Source of the DNA: Apodemus sylvaticus
Taxonomy: Eukaryota; Chordata; Mammalia; Rodentia; Muridae
Direction: 5' to 3'
Assembly (NCBI RefSeq): GCF_947179515.1
Contig: NC_067491.1
Coordinates: 5,550,527 to 5,614,526 of the forward strand
Length of the DNA stretch: 64,000 nucleotides
Shown here: one piece after another, positions 1 to 45,100 of the stretch
How positions within the stretch are numbered: the stretch's first letter is position 1
Layout: each line of letters begins with the position of its first letter
Notes under the pieces: model-generated
Told to the model about the DNA's origin: nothing
What the model saw: the letters and a program-made list of their open reading frames with translations, nothing else
Database searches by the model: none
Made by a program: the position numbers and the translations under genes

Positions 1-10
1 CCTCCCCCAG

Positions 11-32755
<32,745 letters not shown>

Positions 32756-33530
32756 GGCCCCGCTCCGACCGACGTCCCCAGAAAGCCCCCTGCCACACGA
32801 GAGTCTTTCGATGAGCCCTGTCCCCAGCCAGCCCTTCTCCGGCCCTGCCGGATGTACAAATGTAAAAATGAAGGAATTACTTTTTATATGTGCGTGAGCA
32901 AGCACAGTATTATCTCTTTGCATTTCCTTCCTGCCTGCTCCTCAGCGTTCCCCCCCCATGCTGCCTGGAGGGGACAGGGAGGGCTCTGTGGCTCAAAGGT
33001 ATGAAGGAGCCCACACGGTCCCTACCGAACAGACCCCTGGAAGCTGGTGGCACAGCCTCCCGCCTGTGGTGCAAGACACTCCTGGGCCAGGGCTCTGTGT
33101 CCCAGCTGTCCTTTCCTTGGCGCTCTGGGGTTCGTTCTGGGGAGGAGGAGTCCTCTGCTGACCCTGTCTGGAACATTTGGCTCTAGCTGTGAGGAAGGAG
33201 GTTTTTTTTTTTTAGTTGAGGGAAGTCACCCCAAAACCCCAGCTCCCACTTTTAGGGGCACCTCTCAGCTGGCCATGCTCAGTATCCCTTCCAGACAGGC
33301 CCTCCCCTCTCCAGCGCCCCTCTGTGGCTCCTAGGATTGAACACATTCTTTGGTAACTGTCCCCCAGCCTCCCCTCCCCTGAGGACCAGGAAGAGTTGGG
33401 GCACACCAAGGAAGGGCAAGCGGGCAGCCCCATTTTGGGGACGTGAACGTTTTAATAATTTTTGCTGAATTCCTTTACAACTAAATAACACAGATATTGT
33501 TATAAATAAAATTGTAAAAAAGGAAAAAAA
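32756..33530 (+). terminator. Lrp1: Lrp1 3' UTR and poly(A) signal
   Basis: The 3' UTR runs about 770 bases after the TAG. A canonical AATAAA lies at 33505-33510, so cleavage is expected around 33525-33530. The DNA just beyond is a genomic A-rich (AAAG-like) stretch to about 33556, which could cause internal oligo-dT priming. The exact cleavage base is not visible. Confidence 0.85.
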
Positions 33531-33617
33531 AAAAAGAAAAGAAAAGAAAAAAAAAACCACTGTGTCTGCATGCTAATGTGAGACTTCGGGAGCTGGGGCT
33601 GTGCTTGCCTGTTTCAG

Positions 33618-33632
33618 CCACCAGAGGGAGCC
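33618..33632 (+). promoter_or_regulatory. CTCF-like motif
   Basis: CCACCAGAGGGAGCC matches the CTCF core CCACNAGRKGGCRS except A for C at one position. It lies about 90 bp past the Lrp1 cleavage region. Binding is inferred from motif only. Confidence 0.5.
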
Positions 33633-34680
33633 TTGCTGCATGCTGGAGGCTGGCCTGAGAATCCTAAGGTCCATGTCTCCGGCCCCACTCTATCCTCCTG
33701 ACCTGCTATGACAGGGAAGAGCTGTTTTTCTTGGTGTGTGACCTTGAGCCTTATGATGTGACTTATGCCGGTTGGATCTGGTGTCCCCTGGCCCCAGCAC
33801 ATTAACTCAGAGGTGTGCTTCACTTTACACCTGCCTTACACCGGCCCCACAGTGAGATGCCACCCTAGAAGAAATAAGTACCCTGGGCTAATGAAGGCCT
33901 TCAGGACGGCCTGCTCCATGCTCCTTTTGAAATGTTGACATTTTACTCTATGATCTACAAGTCAAAGCCCGGCTGCGAGACAGGCAGGCAGGATGGCTCA
34001 GTGGGCAGAACACCTGCCTGTGCAAGCGTGGTAGCCTGCGTTTGCTCTTGGAACGCATGTAAGAGTGGGCAGGGCCAGCGCCATAAAATTAGTCTCTGGC
34101 CTCCGTATGTATGCTTTTGGACACACAATATTTTTTTTCAATTAAATACCTAGCTAGAGGGGAGGAGAGCCGGCAAGGCTCCGTTCACCCATCAGCATCC
34201 AACATACACCTCCCCCTCCTCAAACACTGCAGCCGTCCCAGGAGTCGACCAAGGAAGGACTTACACCATCTAAGTTCTTCCAATCTCCTTGAGCCTCTTT
34301 CAAAGGGGAATGAACCCCTTGCGGAAGATTACTTAGCTTTACACTGTCCAGGCCTGGGGGAGGATTAGAACCCTGCTCTCTCAGCAGCAGCAAACAATGG
34401 CTCCCAAAGCCGCAGCCCTCACCCCCACTGCCTTCCCCAGGGTATTTCTGCCTCAATTGCTCCCCTGGGGAAGCTATGTGTAGATGTACATCCAGAGGCA
34501 AGACCCTGCTTTTCCTCATCCTCAATTTTATCTCCAACGTCATCCCTGAAGCCTGACTCTGAGCTCGTTCTAGCTTCCCCAGACTCTGGGATGAGAGATC
34601 CTGATGGGAATAAAATGGGGGTGGGGGTGGGGGCTGGGGTCATTGTTGATCCTTGAGTGTTGGCTTGTGGCTCCTTCTGG

Positions 34681-34695
34681 CCACCAGGTGGCGTC
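34681..34695 (+). promoter_or_regulatory. CTCF-like motif
   Basis: CCACCAGGTGGCGTC is a close match to the CTCF core in forward orientation, 1.1 kb beyond the first motif. Confidence 0.55.
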
Positions 34696-35595
34696 TACGC
34701 TGCTGTAACACTGCTTATCCTAAAGCTCCCCACACTAATTATGCACCTGCCACCGAGGACCCCAGCCCAGCCTCTCACTTCCTTCCCCGGGGCTATTTTG
34801 CGCTGACCCTTCTACCTTCTGTCAGCCATCTTCTGCCCCTCCCCCAGAGCCTGCTCGTTCCCCACCACCAGCAGTCTCACCCTCTCCGCCCCCTCCTTCT
34901 GCCAGCCTGCATCTGTAGCCGCCCCACCACCACCACTGATTCTCTGCCTGTCACCTCAAGATCCCCGGTAGAGCAAGACAGGCCCCCCAACTGATGCTTT
35001 AGAAAGCACACCCTTTTGGTTAGCACCCTCCCTCTCTGGCCAGGACCAGAAGGGTGCACTGTCTCACAACCAAGCCAAATGGAAGGGAGTCTCAATAACC
35101 AAAAAGACACTGATTGATCCAGATCAGATTGAAAAGCAGGGTATTCCTAGATGAAAAGATCCAGGGACAGAGGCAAAGACCCAGAGATAAGTGCTGTGCG
35201 CATGTGTGTATGTGAGCATGCACTTGCAATCTCTGAGAGAATTGGACGACCTGAGATTAACTAGAACGGTGATGGGGAGAGTCGGGTCTCCTACCGATGG
35301 AGACTTTGGCCATGGGCTTCTGGCCCCCAGGATGTGGGACTACCCTTTGCCAACACTAAAGCAGCTCCTGTGCTCGGGGTCAGCCCTGGTCAGCCATGCG
35401 GCCTCGCTCCTGACACTTTCTCCTAGCCTGCCTTTATTCTTTCAGCCTTGACTGCACCCCAAGTCACTGCTCCCTGGTTTTTGTCTCCTTGGTGTCACCA
35501 AGTGCACCCCTGTCCTTTCCCTGACCCTCTTTTTGGTGTCTGTCACATTCTGTGTGTCTGATCTTTTCATATCCCCAGGCTTGTCTTTCAGATTG

Positions 35596-35632
<37 letters not shown>

Positions 35633-36740
35633 CCCTGTGGGTACTTGCCTCTGCCAAGGCAAGGGGGTACTTTGGGTACCTAGCTGTTTCTATATATCAC
35701 TGTATGCTACTGTGTGTATAAGTCGTGTGTGTCCGTCTGTGTGTGCTTATGTGCCTCTGTGTATGTTGGTCTGTATGTGAATGTGGCCTCACGGCTACAG
35801 TGTGGCGGGGTACTATGACAGTGGGGTATGCCTGGGATGTGGACCTGCCTCTTTATCTCTGCTTGGTCCTATCTCTTGCTGTCTAGGTGTTGGTCACACT
35901 ACCTCCCCAGCCTCAGCCACAGCGCAGCATAGCAACAGCTGACAGCTGAAGACTCCCTGGGCAGGGGAGAGAGAGACCAGTGGGAGGAGGAAAGGCGACG
36001 AAATAGCCCAGAGGATGAGAACAGAGACCGTGCTGGATCTGGGGACAGAGACAAGGACAGAGATAGAAAGGGAAGGGGACGGGATGGGAAGAACTGGGAG
36101 TGAAAGATGGGATTGTGGGAGAGAAAGCCCAGGGACTGAACCAAGAGGCTAGGCAGACGGCACTGAGGACTTCCTGCCCAGCCCCCAAACAAGGATGCTC
36201 TGGTTGGGCAAGGGTCAACAGTGCGGGTCGAGGGGGCCAACTTAAAAGAGCCGGTTTAGTCAAGGGGTCCTGGGACCGCAGTGGTGCCGAGGGGCGGGGG
36301 CAGGGCGGCGGGCGCCGTTTGTCAGCCCTATTGACAGACGTGATGGGGTTTCCGTCCGTGATCAATGATTCTCATCTCCAGGCCGAATGAGCCGCGGGGC
36401 GCCCATCCATCCCCGTCAGCGCCGCACTCAGTGCTAGTCACCCGAGGCCCCGCCCGCCCTCACCTCAGTCCCTGTCCCGATCTCTGCCCTAGACCTACCT
36501 CTGGCAGGATTATAGAAACACCCCCACCCACCCACCTCCGGCATCACAGGACCAGGGTCCTGCCGCGTTGCCTAGCCTGGCGGGGCTCATGCTCCGCGAC
36601 GCCCCCTTCCCCCCTCACAGTTCAGAGCCCAGACCCACACCCCCACACCCTTGTCCCACACCCTGTCCTAACCCTTATCCGCCTCAAGACCTGGCATCTT
36701 TGGGGTGCCACCCCCCCAAAACCCCTTGACCCTCTCCAGC

Positions 36741-37073
36741 TTCACACCTGAGCCAGGGGCGTGTCCGGGGTGTGTCACAGTGAAAGTCACCTTCCGTGCC
36801 CCCAGCTGGGCGGGAGGGGGCGCGCGGGGCGCGGCCGGGATTGGAGCACCGCGGAGCCCCGCCCCTCCCCCCCCCCCCGCGACTCAGACCCAACTTTCTC
36901 CCCCGCCCGCGCCCCGCCCCCAGCGCCGCGCTCCGCTCCGCGCTCAGTCCGCGGGCCAAGCCGCCCGCTCCCGCTGCTCGCGCCGCCGCCCTCTGCCCGG
37001 CGCCCCTCGCCCTGCGCCCAGTCCGACCCGCCCAGGGACCCGCCCTGCCCGACCCGCTCGGCCGCCCGGGAAG
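36741..37073 (+). promoter_or_regulatory. Nxph4: Nxph4 promoter and 5' UTR region (CpG-rich)
   Basis: DNA becomes strongly GC- and CpG-rich from about 36800 through exon 1, as expected for a CpG-island promoter. No TATA box is obvious. A T-box half-site TTCACACCT lies at 36741-36749 and several GC boxes (CCCCGCCC) at 36855-36920. The start site itself cannot be read from sequence. Confidence 0.65.
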
Positions 37074-40000
37074 ATGCGGCTGCTCCCGGAATGGCTCCTC
37101 TTGCTCTTTGGTCCTTTGCTCCTTAGGAAGGTAAGGGTGGCAGAGCCAAGGCGCGGGGTCCGGGACACTAAGAACACTGCATGCCAGGGGGCTCCGTGCG
37201 TCCGCCCCGCCCCCAGCACTAAGCGTCCCAACTTTGTGCGTCGTGGGGGACGCGGACAGACAGACTGCCCGCTTTAGGACTGGCAGGCACCCAGCAAGTT
37301 GGCTGAGGGTTAGAAGAAGGTGCAGGGTGGAGGCCCAGCTCCGGTCGGCTTCAGGCGCGACGGGGGAGGGGACGAAGCGCGACCCGCGAGTGCGCCAGAC
37401 AGAGAAGGAGTGCGAGACAGACAGACAAGCCAGCGGGTGTTAGCCGAGCCTTCCTTCCTCACCTACCTCGCTTGCCTCCCTGTCTGTCTGTACGTCTGTC
37501 CGTCCACCCCTTACCCTTCACCTTCCCATTTCTCTTCTCCTTACTTGTCACAATGCCAGGCAGGCGCTGCGATCCGAGCATACACTGCCCAGGCACACGC
37601 GCTTACACGGACCCACACCAGCAGGGCTGAACTTGGCTGCAGTCTCTCATCACATTTCCCGCGGAGACACCATCTCCCCTGCACAACCTCACAGACACAC
37701 CCCCCTCTCGCTCCTGGTAGACAGGGGCTGTTGTCTGGGAGGGGAGTCTCTCCTCCCATCTCCTCCCTGCCCCCACCCTTCTCACGGTCTCTTTTCCTGG
37801 GGTTTCTGGGTGAAGACCCAAAGGCTAAAAGGACCCAGACCTCATCCTGCCCTGCCCGACTCTTGACTTGAGATCTTTAGCCCAGATGGGCTCATACATG
37901 CCAATGTGGAGTGTGTGGGTTACAGCCAGCCCTGGTGTGCTAGCGTGTGTCCAGGGAGTCCAGGCACTGGGACCCAGGGTGACTGTCTATGCTGGCATGC
38001 CCTGGTGGAGACGGTGTCTTTCCATGGGTGACTGTGCCTACTTCACATCACTGCCATCTATTTGTGCCCTGAAGTGTGATCCACGGGGGTAGTTTAGACT
38101 CTGCCCCCCAACTTCCTTTCTCAACTATGATCTATTTAGTTTAAGGCAACCCGTTGGCTCCACAAGCCCTCACTCTTGGACCTCAATCCCCAGCCTAAGA
38201 GAGACCAGTAATTCTCCAAAACACTGGGCCCCGAGCTCTGGTGTGGTGTCCCCATAACCACAATGGGGGACACTGCCCCAGTGAACCAGTAATAGAGCCC
38301 TCGGGTTCTCCCAAGCCCGTCTGCCCAGTGACCTTGAGAGAACGGAAGCTGGGCAATATAAATAAATAAATAAATAATGAAAGAAAGAATGAATGAATGA
38401 ATGAATGAATGAATGAAAAAAGAAAGAAAAGTCAAGACCCCCTGGTGTAAAAACTGCTGCCTCTGGCAGGCGCTTCCTTTGAACCTGAGGCCTGGTTTAT
38501 ACCCAGGAAGACTCCAGGAGAGGGCCAGGCCCAAACCCTCAGTGTGTGAAGGCCTGGGATCCCAGAAGAGGGGGGGATGCATGGCCCTGATCCTTCCCTC
38601 AACCCCCACTAGCCTTCTCTGTTCTCTTCCCATCAAATTAACTCCCCTGTGGACAGATCTGGTTTAATTTCCTTTACCCCCTGAAGGGGAAGGAAACATC
38701 TGGCAGAGGCTTGAGGGAAAGTAAGCACGAGGAGGAGATGGGAATCTGTCTTCCTGTGAGAGAGCTGCAGCTGTGGGTGGCTATGTCGGAGTCGGCAGGG
38801 AGGGCCTATCCTGCCATTTGGTCCTGCCTGTGGACGTGTGAGGATCTGTGTTTATGTTTGGTGTGTGAATACCTGTTACTTTGCATAGGGTCGTGGAAGT
38901 GTAAGGAAATCTATCCTCTGATGGCCTTATGAGTAGGACAGTAGTAGGGTGTGTGCGCCTGCCTAGATGCCCACCCTGGGGTCTCTGATGTGTTTGCTGG
39001 AACACATCTGTTCTTTTCGTGTGACTCTGGGTCTGGGAGTGTGCTCATAGCATGGGTTGTGAGTCTCAGATAGGTTCACCTGATTGTGAGCATGTGTGTG
39101 TACTCCTGAGTGTGCCTGCATGGGGGGCGGATATCTTGATGCCAGAGTTGGGAGTGGGCAAGAGATAAGGCTGACACTGGGTTAAGCTGTCGATGGGCAC
39201 AATTCTTAAGACAGCTCTTAGGGAGATCTTGACCATCAATGCTGCCCGCCCTGCCTCCTCCAGTTCTCTGCTTCTTCCTCTACTTCCTGGGCGCCTGAGA
39301 CTCCTCTCAGATCCTGGTTCCTCTGGCTTCCATCGCATGGGGGGGGGGGCAGGGAGGCTCTGGCCTCTGGGTTGAACTGGTTGCTTCAGGATCTTTCCAA
39401 TACAATCTTCAACCCCCTTTCCCTCTATATCCCTGTCTTCCTTGCCCCTTGCCAAAGAAGCTGCCTACTGGGAAAAACAGCAGGCGATCAATAGTCACTA
39501 ATCACTAATCACTAATTACTAATTAGCTGGGGGAGGGCAGGGGCGGGGTCCTGTGGGACCTTTCAGCTCTATCCTGCCTCAGGGAAGGATTACAGCTACC
39601 CCCCTGCCCCCCCCCCATCTCTCAGTCTAGACCAGCCACAACCCTTGTGCCAACCACCACCTCCTACCTACCTCCTTACCCTCCTCAAGCCCCCTAACTA
39701 ATCTCTGGCTGGGCCACTTGGGCACGCACAGCCTGGGCTTGGTCCCAGAGTAATCAGGGGCCGCAGCTGGGCCAGGGACGCTGGAGGAGGGGGGTCTAAA
39801 GTGACAGCCCCCTTGGGCCAGAGCTTGCAGCCAAGCCACACACCCTGAATGGGAGGGGCACCGTTGGAAAGGAGAATTTCCTGAGGGTCACGGCTGGGCT
39901 TGGTGAGGAGCTAGATAGAGCTCGAGAAGGAGGTGATGGTGAAGATATTTGGTAAGAAAGCAGACAGCAGGTAAAGAAGAGTCACTGGGGTCAGGCAACC

Positions 40001-42051
40001 ACAGTTGGAGAATGGGAAGATAAACCTTGAAAGCCAGCAGGTAGGTGAAGAGACAGACCCTCAGAGGGATCAGTAAGGAGCACTTGGCAAGGCTCTAGGG
40101 AACTTTGAATAGAGAGAACCCTGTAACCCAGGACAGGCGTGGACAGGGGCCAAGGTTAACAGAGAGGGAGGGGGTCAGGTTGTGATGAGAGGTTTTCTGG
40201 TTCAAGTTTAAAGGGGCTCCCAAGATATACAGCAGAAAAAGCGAACCGGGGATAGGGAGCTGGGAGTGCGGCCTTGAGCACTGGAAATTGGCGAGTCTCC
40301 CCTTCTCCCCGCCCGCCCCTCCTCCACCTCCACCCCGCCCACTCCCCCTCCGGCTCAGGCTTCGGGAAATTACATCCCCGCTCCGCGGCTCCCCCCCCCC
40401 CCACCGCGCCCTGGAGCCGGCGCCTTTATAGGCACATTTATTGCAATAATAAAGTGAGGCGCGGGGCGGGGGGCGGGGGGCAGCCGTTCCCGGGGGGACC
40501 GCGCAGGCTCTAGGAAGCAAGGAAATAAAATAAAATAAAATAAAATCAAAATTCAGATAACGGTGAGCCTTGCGCAGCAGGCCGCGGGCAGGCGAGAGGG
40601 TGGGGCTGCGGGGGAGAGGGCGATTGGCCCAAGGACAGAACCCATCTCACCAGCAGGCCCTCACCCCTGCTCGGTAGTAGCTTCTGCAAGAGGTATCTTT
40701 GCCTTTGCTTGCTTACCTGGCCCCCTCCCAAACTTGATGCTGAAGCTGGCCTTCTGCCTTTTCCTGTCTCCTCTGAATACCTGTCCTCAAGCTCCTGTCT
40801 GTTTCTATACGGCCTATCACTTTCCTGGTTCCCAATTTATCATTTCAGTCCTCCCCCTACCCCATGTCCTAGGTCTCTATCCACCAGCATCCTTCTCTCT
40901 TCTTAATAACCATCTTCCTTCCTCCCTTTCTGTTTTGCCCCATCCTGGCCCCATGACTGTCTCCCCGGTCCATCTTCCACGCCAGCTAGAGTCCATTTGT
41001 CACTGGCCAGGCCTGCACTGGTTTAGCTTCTGTTCTCTAGTCTTCTGGTCCCTGACCCATTGCTTTCTAGGTCTCTGCCTAATACCTGGTCATCATTTCC
41101 AATCATTCTTGCCCCCAGGGCTACCCTTGTGGGATCCTCATCTTCCTACCCTAAGCTCCTACCAGCCCGGTACCCAATTCTAGTCGCAGACCATCTCTAC
41201 CCTAGCCTGGTACTCACCTCCGTCCGTCCTGTCCTGTCCTGTCCTGTCCACCCCCACCCCGCCCCACACACCACCTTTGTTCCCAGCTCCCAGTCAGCCG
41301 TCACCCCACCCTGACCTGACTGCAGAGATGACTCTCTACTTGCAGGTATTCTATCGCTTGCTTCCCCTAAACCGTTTTCTTCCTCTGATGAATTGTAAGT
41401 TGTTGCTGACCCAAAGGGAAAAGAGAAGCAAGGACTAGTCTGGATAGTCTGGAGGCCCGGGGGGGGGGGGGGGGAGTGCACCCTGCAATGCGGCTAAGGG
41501 GGCCTGACAGCCAGATCCTCCCTCTCTATCCCCAGAGCCTTGATGGAGTTTGTTTAGCACCAGGAGGTGGCCTCAACTCCCCCTCAGGTGCGTGGGCCTG
41601 CTGCCTTGGGGCAAAGTGTTCCTGGCTGAGTTCCTTCCAAATAGGCCTGAAGGAGTTTGCTGAAAGCCCCCTCACCACCACACACCTCCACCTCCTACCC
41701 CAGCTGACAGCGAGCCTGCTAGCCTCTCCCCTCTGCAAATGTCACTGCGCCCAATTAGTTTAATTAAACTAGCTTTCAAGTTGGGGAGGGGGTTCCCCCT
41801 TGGTCAACACCCTGCTCAGGCTCTCAGTCATTGGGGGTGGGGTGGGCTTTGGCAACACGGAGCTCCCATACCACCTTGTGCTTCCTGACCCCTCCCCCCA
41901 GCCCCCCATCCTGTCATCCATTGCTGGAAACAGACAACCAGAAGGACAGACAGACAGAAAGGGAGGATGGCACTCCCCAGAATGGGAAATCAGAGACAAG
42001 AGTGGGGGGAAGAAACTGAGACAGAGACTGAGAAGAGAGTGGGGTGGGGAA

Positions 42052-42119
<68 letters not shown>

Positions 42120-45100
42120 CAAGCAGAGAGGGAGAGCGTGAGCGATCAAGGAAGCCAGAGGGAGGATTTTATTTTATTTTATTCCGTGTTCCCATTTCTC
42201 GGCTCGTTTCCTCTCAGACTCTCACCCCTCCCGGTCCGAGCTCCCCACCCCCAAGGTCGCTCCAGCCGCCTCCCCCCTTCCCTTTTATCTTAGCAGCACT
42301 CCAGCAGTGGGTGGGGGCCGTGGGCACCGAAGCCCAGGGATTTGCCAGGATCACAGAAGCAGAGACAGCAATTTGTCTGGGATCAGAGGTGGGGGTACAT
42401 CCTGGCACCTCTCTCTGCCCTGCCCAACCTCATCACCACCCCGCCCCATCTCTTCCTCGGAGGAGACTGAGCCTACCAGCCCTGAGCAGGTCCCTGGAGT
42501 TGGGTGCAGGGCAAAGAGTGCTAGGATGTCCTAGGAAGTGGCTTGGAGGCATTTGAGCACTGAGCACTTGGGGGTGGGGATGGGGGGAGCGGGGATGGGG
42601 AGGGGGGACAGGGATGAGGGGTGGACCAGCTGGAAATAGGACTTTACTGGAAATAGGAGGGGTTTGGTCCAGAGAGGGAGACAGGCTACTGGGTAAGGTT
42701 TCTACAACCCATCCTGTGGTATTCCCTGAAGCCTCACCCACACCTACCTCCACCGCCCCCCAGGGGGTTCAGTTCCACCTCCCCAGTTTCTCCCCTGCCC
42801 CCATCTCCATCCTAAGCCTCTGTCCCTAGCCCTACTCAGGTGCCCCCTCCGGGCGGCAGATGCCAGCTCCAGCTTGTCTGCGTGAGTCAATCACTCTCCA
42901 CCACCCTCACCTGGGGTGGGAGGAGGGCTGGAGAGGAGAAGAAATGAGGGGGGCAATAAATATGTATGACGAGAGGGTGGCGGCAGCATTAATAACCCGG
43001 GATCTCAGCATCGTCGTCTCGGGGACGGAGACCAGCCAGGAGAGATTCTAGCCCAGCTCGGCCATTCCTGTCCCCTGTGGACACAGTGTATATATAGACT
43101 CGGGTGTGTGCAAACAGAGGGGGTCACCTGTGCTTCCGGGCCCTTTACCCCTCTACCCTCAGCCTGGCAGTCAGCATGCCTGTTGTTCATACACAATTTG
43201 TAAAGACTGGTAGGAAAATACATGCCATGTGGTGGTGGTGGTGGTGTGTGTGTGTGTGTGTGTGACACACACTCACTCCTGTGGTATGAACACAGTTTAC
43301 TCTCATTGTGCAGACACCCCTCCCCCTTAGAAAGACCCTGACACAGGGCCTCTCACAAGAAAAGTGACACCCCTAGCCAACCACACAGTCACCCTGTACA
43401 TGGGCATACAAATACCATAGCCACACACACACACACACACACACACACCACTAGCACACATTGACACACAGCTTCACACATCACAGCAGACAGATGCCCC
43501 CCAGGTAATCCAGACACAAATACACAGTGGACAGGCAGCCGCTGAGAGCAGATGGGACACACACACACAGCCTCCTCAGGCTGATGTACATAGGCATACA
43601 AACACATAACACACAGAGAATCAACACAGCCACACACACACAGCCTTCGCAGACTGAATCTGTACAAGCCACCCCAGACAGAACACATGGACACATACAC
43701 ACAGCCGGTTCAGGCTAACCACCACCCCAGGCACACACGGAACTGCCTCTCCCAAGGGACTGGCAGGCAGCTGTCAGGGCCACACTACCGGTGGTGTCTA
43801 GTGCGGGCTGACTGACACACTCTGACGCGTTGCTCCTCTCCCTCCCACTCCCTGTGCCGAAGCGGCATCTCCATATTTCTTCCTCTCACTCTCCCGACCG
43901 ACGCTCTCCCCCTGCTCCTTCACTCCCGGCCACCCCCTCTACACACACCCCAAGATAATTGATAGCCCGGACCGGGCCGGCCGCGCCCGCCTCTCGATCC
44001 ATCTTGTATTAACATCAGCGCTGTCTCCCAGCTCCCCCAGCCACCTGAGACAGGCCAGCACCGTGGGCGGGCAGGGTGACTCCTCCAGCCCTTCCAACCC
44101 AAAGGGTTGGGGACAGGGGGAGTGCCCTTTATTCTACAAGCTTCAATCCCTGGTCTGAGATTTTTCTCTGCTCAGTTGGTTCTTAGAGGCCCCTCCGGGA
44201 AGGATGAAGTATAGAATGGAAATGGTCTCTACAAAAGGCAGGAAGTGCTTCCTATCTCTTTACCGATGCCTGCCTGCCTGCCGGGTGTTGGAGATGCACA
44301 TGGGTCTCGGTTGGCAGTCTGGCCCATCCCTGGGACCATGACAGGCTGGACAATCCAGAAGGGCCCCTCCCTTTCCCCACCCACACCAAAGCTAGCTTTG
44401 TCTGTATGCCCACCCCGGAGCTCTGTGACAGCCCTGGGTCTCTCAGATCACGTTTCAGGTACAGAAGCTACGGCCCAGATAAACGAAATGACTTGACCAA
44501 GATCACAGAGCTTGAAAGGGCTTGACTGTCTGACCCCAGAACACACTCCTGAGCCGCCGCTGTGGGTCGCCCAGGTCAGCACCTTCTTTCTTCCCACACA
44601 GGCTGTCTGTGGCCAGATCGTGGAATCCGGGAGGCCCCAATACCTGGACCTGCGTCCCGCCATGACCGGAGGGGGCGCCCGCGGCCAGCAACTTCCAGCG
44701 CCCGCGTCTTCCGAGGGCCTGGGCACGGCGCGCTCCTGGAGCTGGGCTTGGCCCGCTAACCACACCGGGGCGCTGGCCAAGCCGGGGGCAGCCGGTGGCC
44801 CGCCCGTGCCGCGCACCAAGAGGAAGCCATCCATTAAAGCGGCCCGCGCCAAGAAGATTTTCGGCTGGGGGGACTTTTACTTTCGTGTGCATACCCTCAA
44901 GTTCTCGCTGCTGGTGACCGGCAAGATCGTGGACCATGTGAACGGTACCTTCAGTGTGTACTTCCGTCACAATTCGTCCAGCCTGGGTAACCTAAGTGTC
45001 AGTATTGTGCCGCCCTCCAAGCGTGTGGAGTTCGGGGGCGTCTGGCTGCCTGGGCCTGCCCCCCACCCTCTACAGTCCACGCTGGCACTAGAAGGGGTGC

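Larger units (their letters stand above)
33531..36740. other. Lrp1-Nxph4 intergenic region
   Basis: No coding exon is recognised. Contents are two CTCF-like motifs (33618-33632 and 34681-34695), a B2/B3-related SINE at about 33985-34142 (GATGGCTCAGTGGGCAGAAC), and (TG)n at 35600-35632 with TG-rich DNA to about 35790. An inverted TGTCA/TGACA pair lies at 36320-36336 near ATCAATGATT, which could be a TALE-homeodomain element. Open frames here are short and unsupported. Confidence 0.7.
37131..44601 (+). other. Nxph4: Nxph4 intron 1 with regulatory-looking motif clusters
   Basis: This intron is 7.5 kb and almost SINE-free, unlike its surroundings, which can indicate constraint. Non-repeat landmarks are an ACTAATY heptad array (39497-39524), a CArG box with a C/EBP-type palindrome (40423-40449), a 16-bp A/T palindrome (41756-41771), GCAATAAATATG and ATTAATAA elements near 42952-42996, and GATAATTGATAG near 43954. 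Microsatellites are (AAT/GAAT)n at 38356-38430, (GA)n at 42054-42116, (TG)n at about 43235-43264 and CA-rich DNA to 43720. No exon was recognised inside. Confidence 0.7.

Noticed and set aside
36705..37277. 190-codon open frame over the Nxph4 CpG island
   Set aside because: Pro/Arg-rich GC artefact; the real start is the ATG at 37074 with a signal peptide.
44512..44601. In-frame ATG upstream of Nxph4 exon 2
   Set aside because: The acceptor at 44601 and the separate signal-peptide exon show that this stretch is intron.
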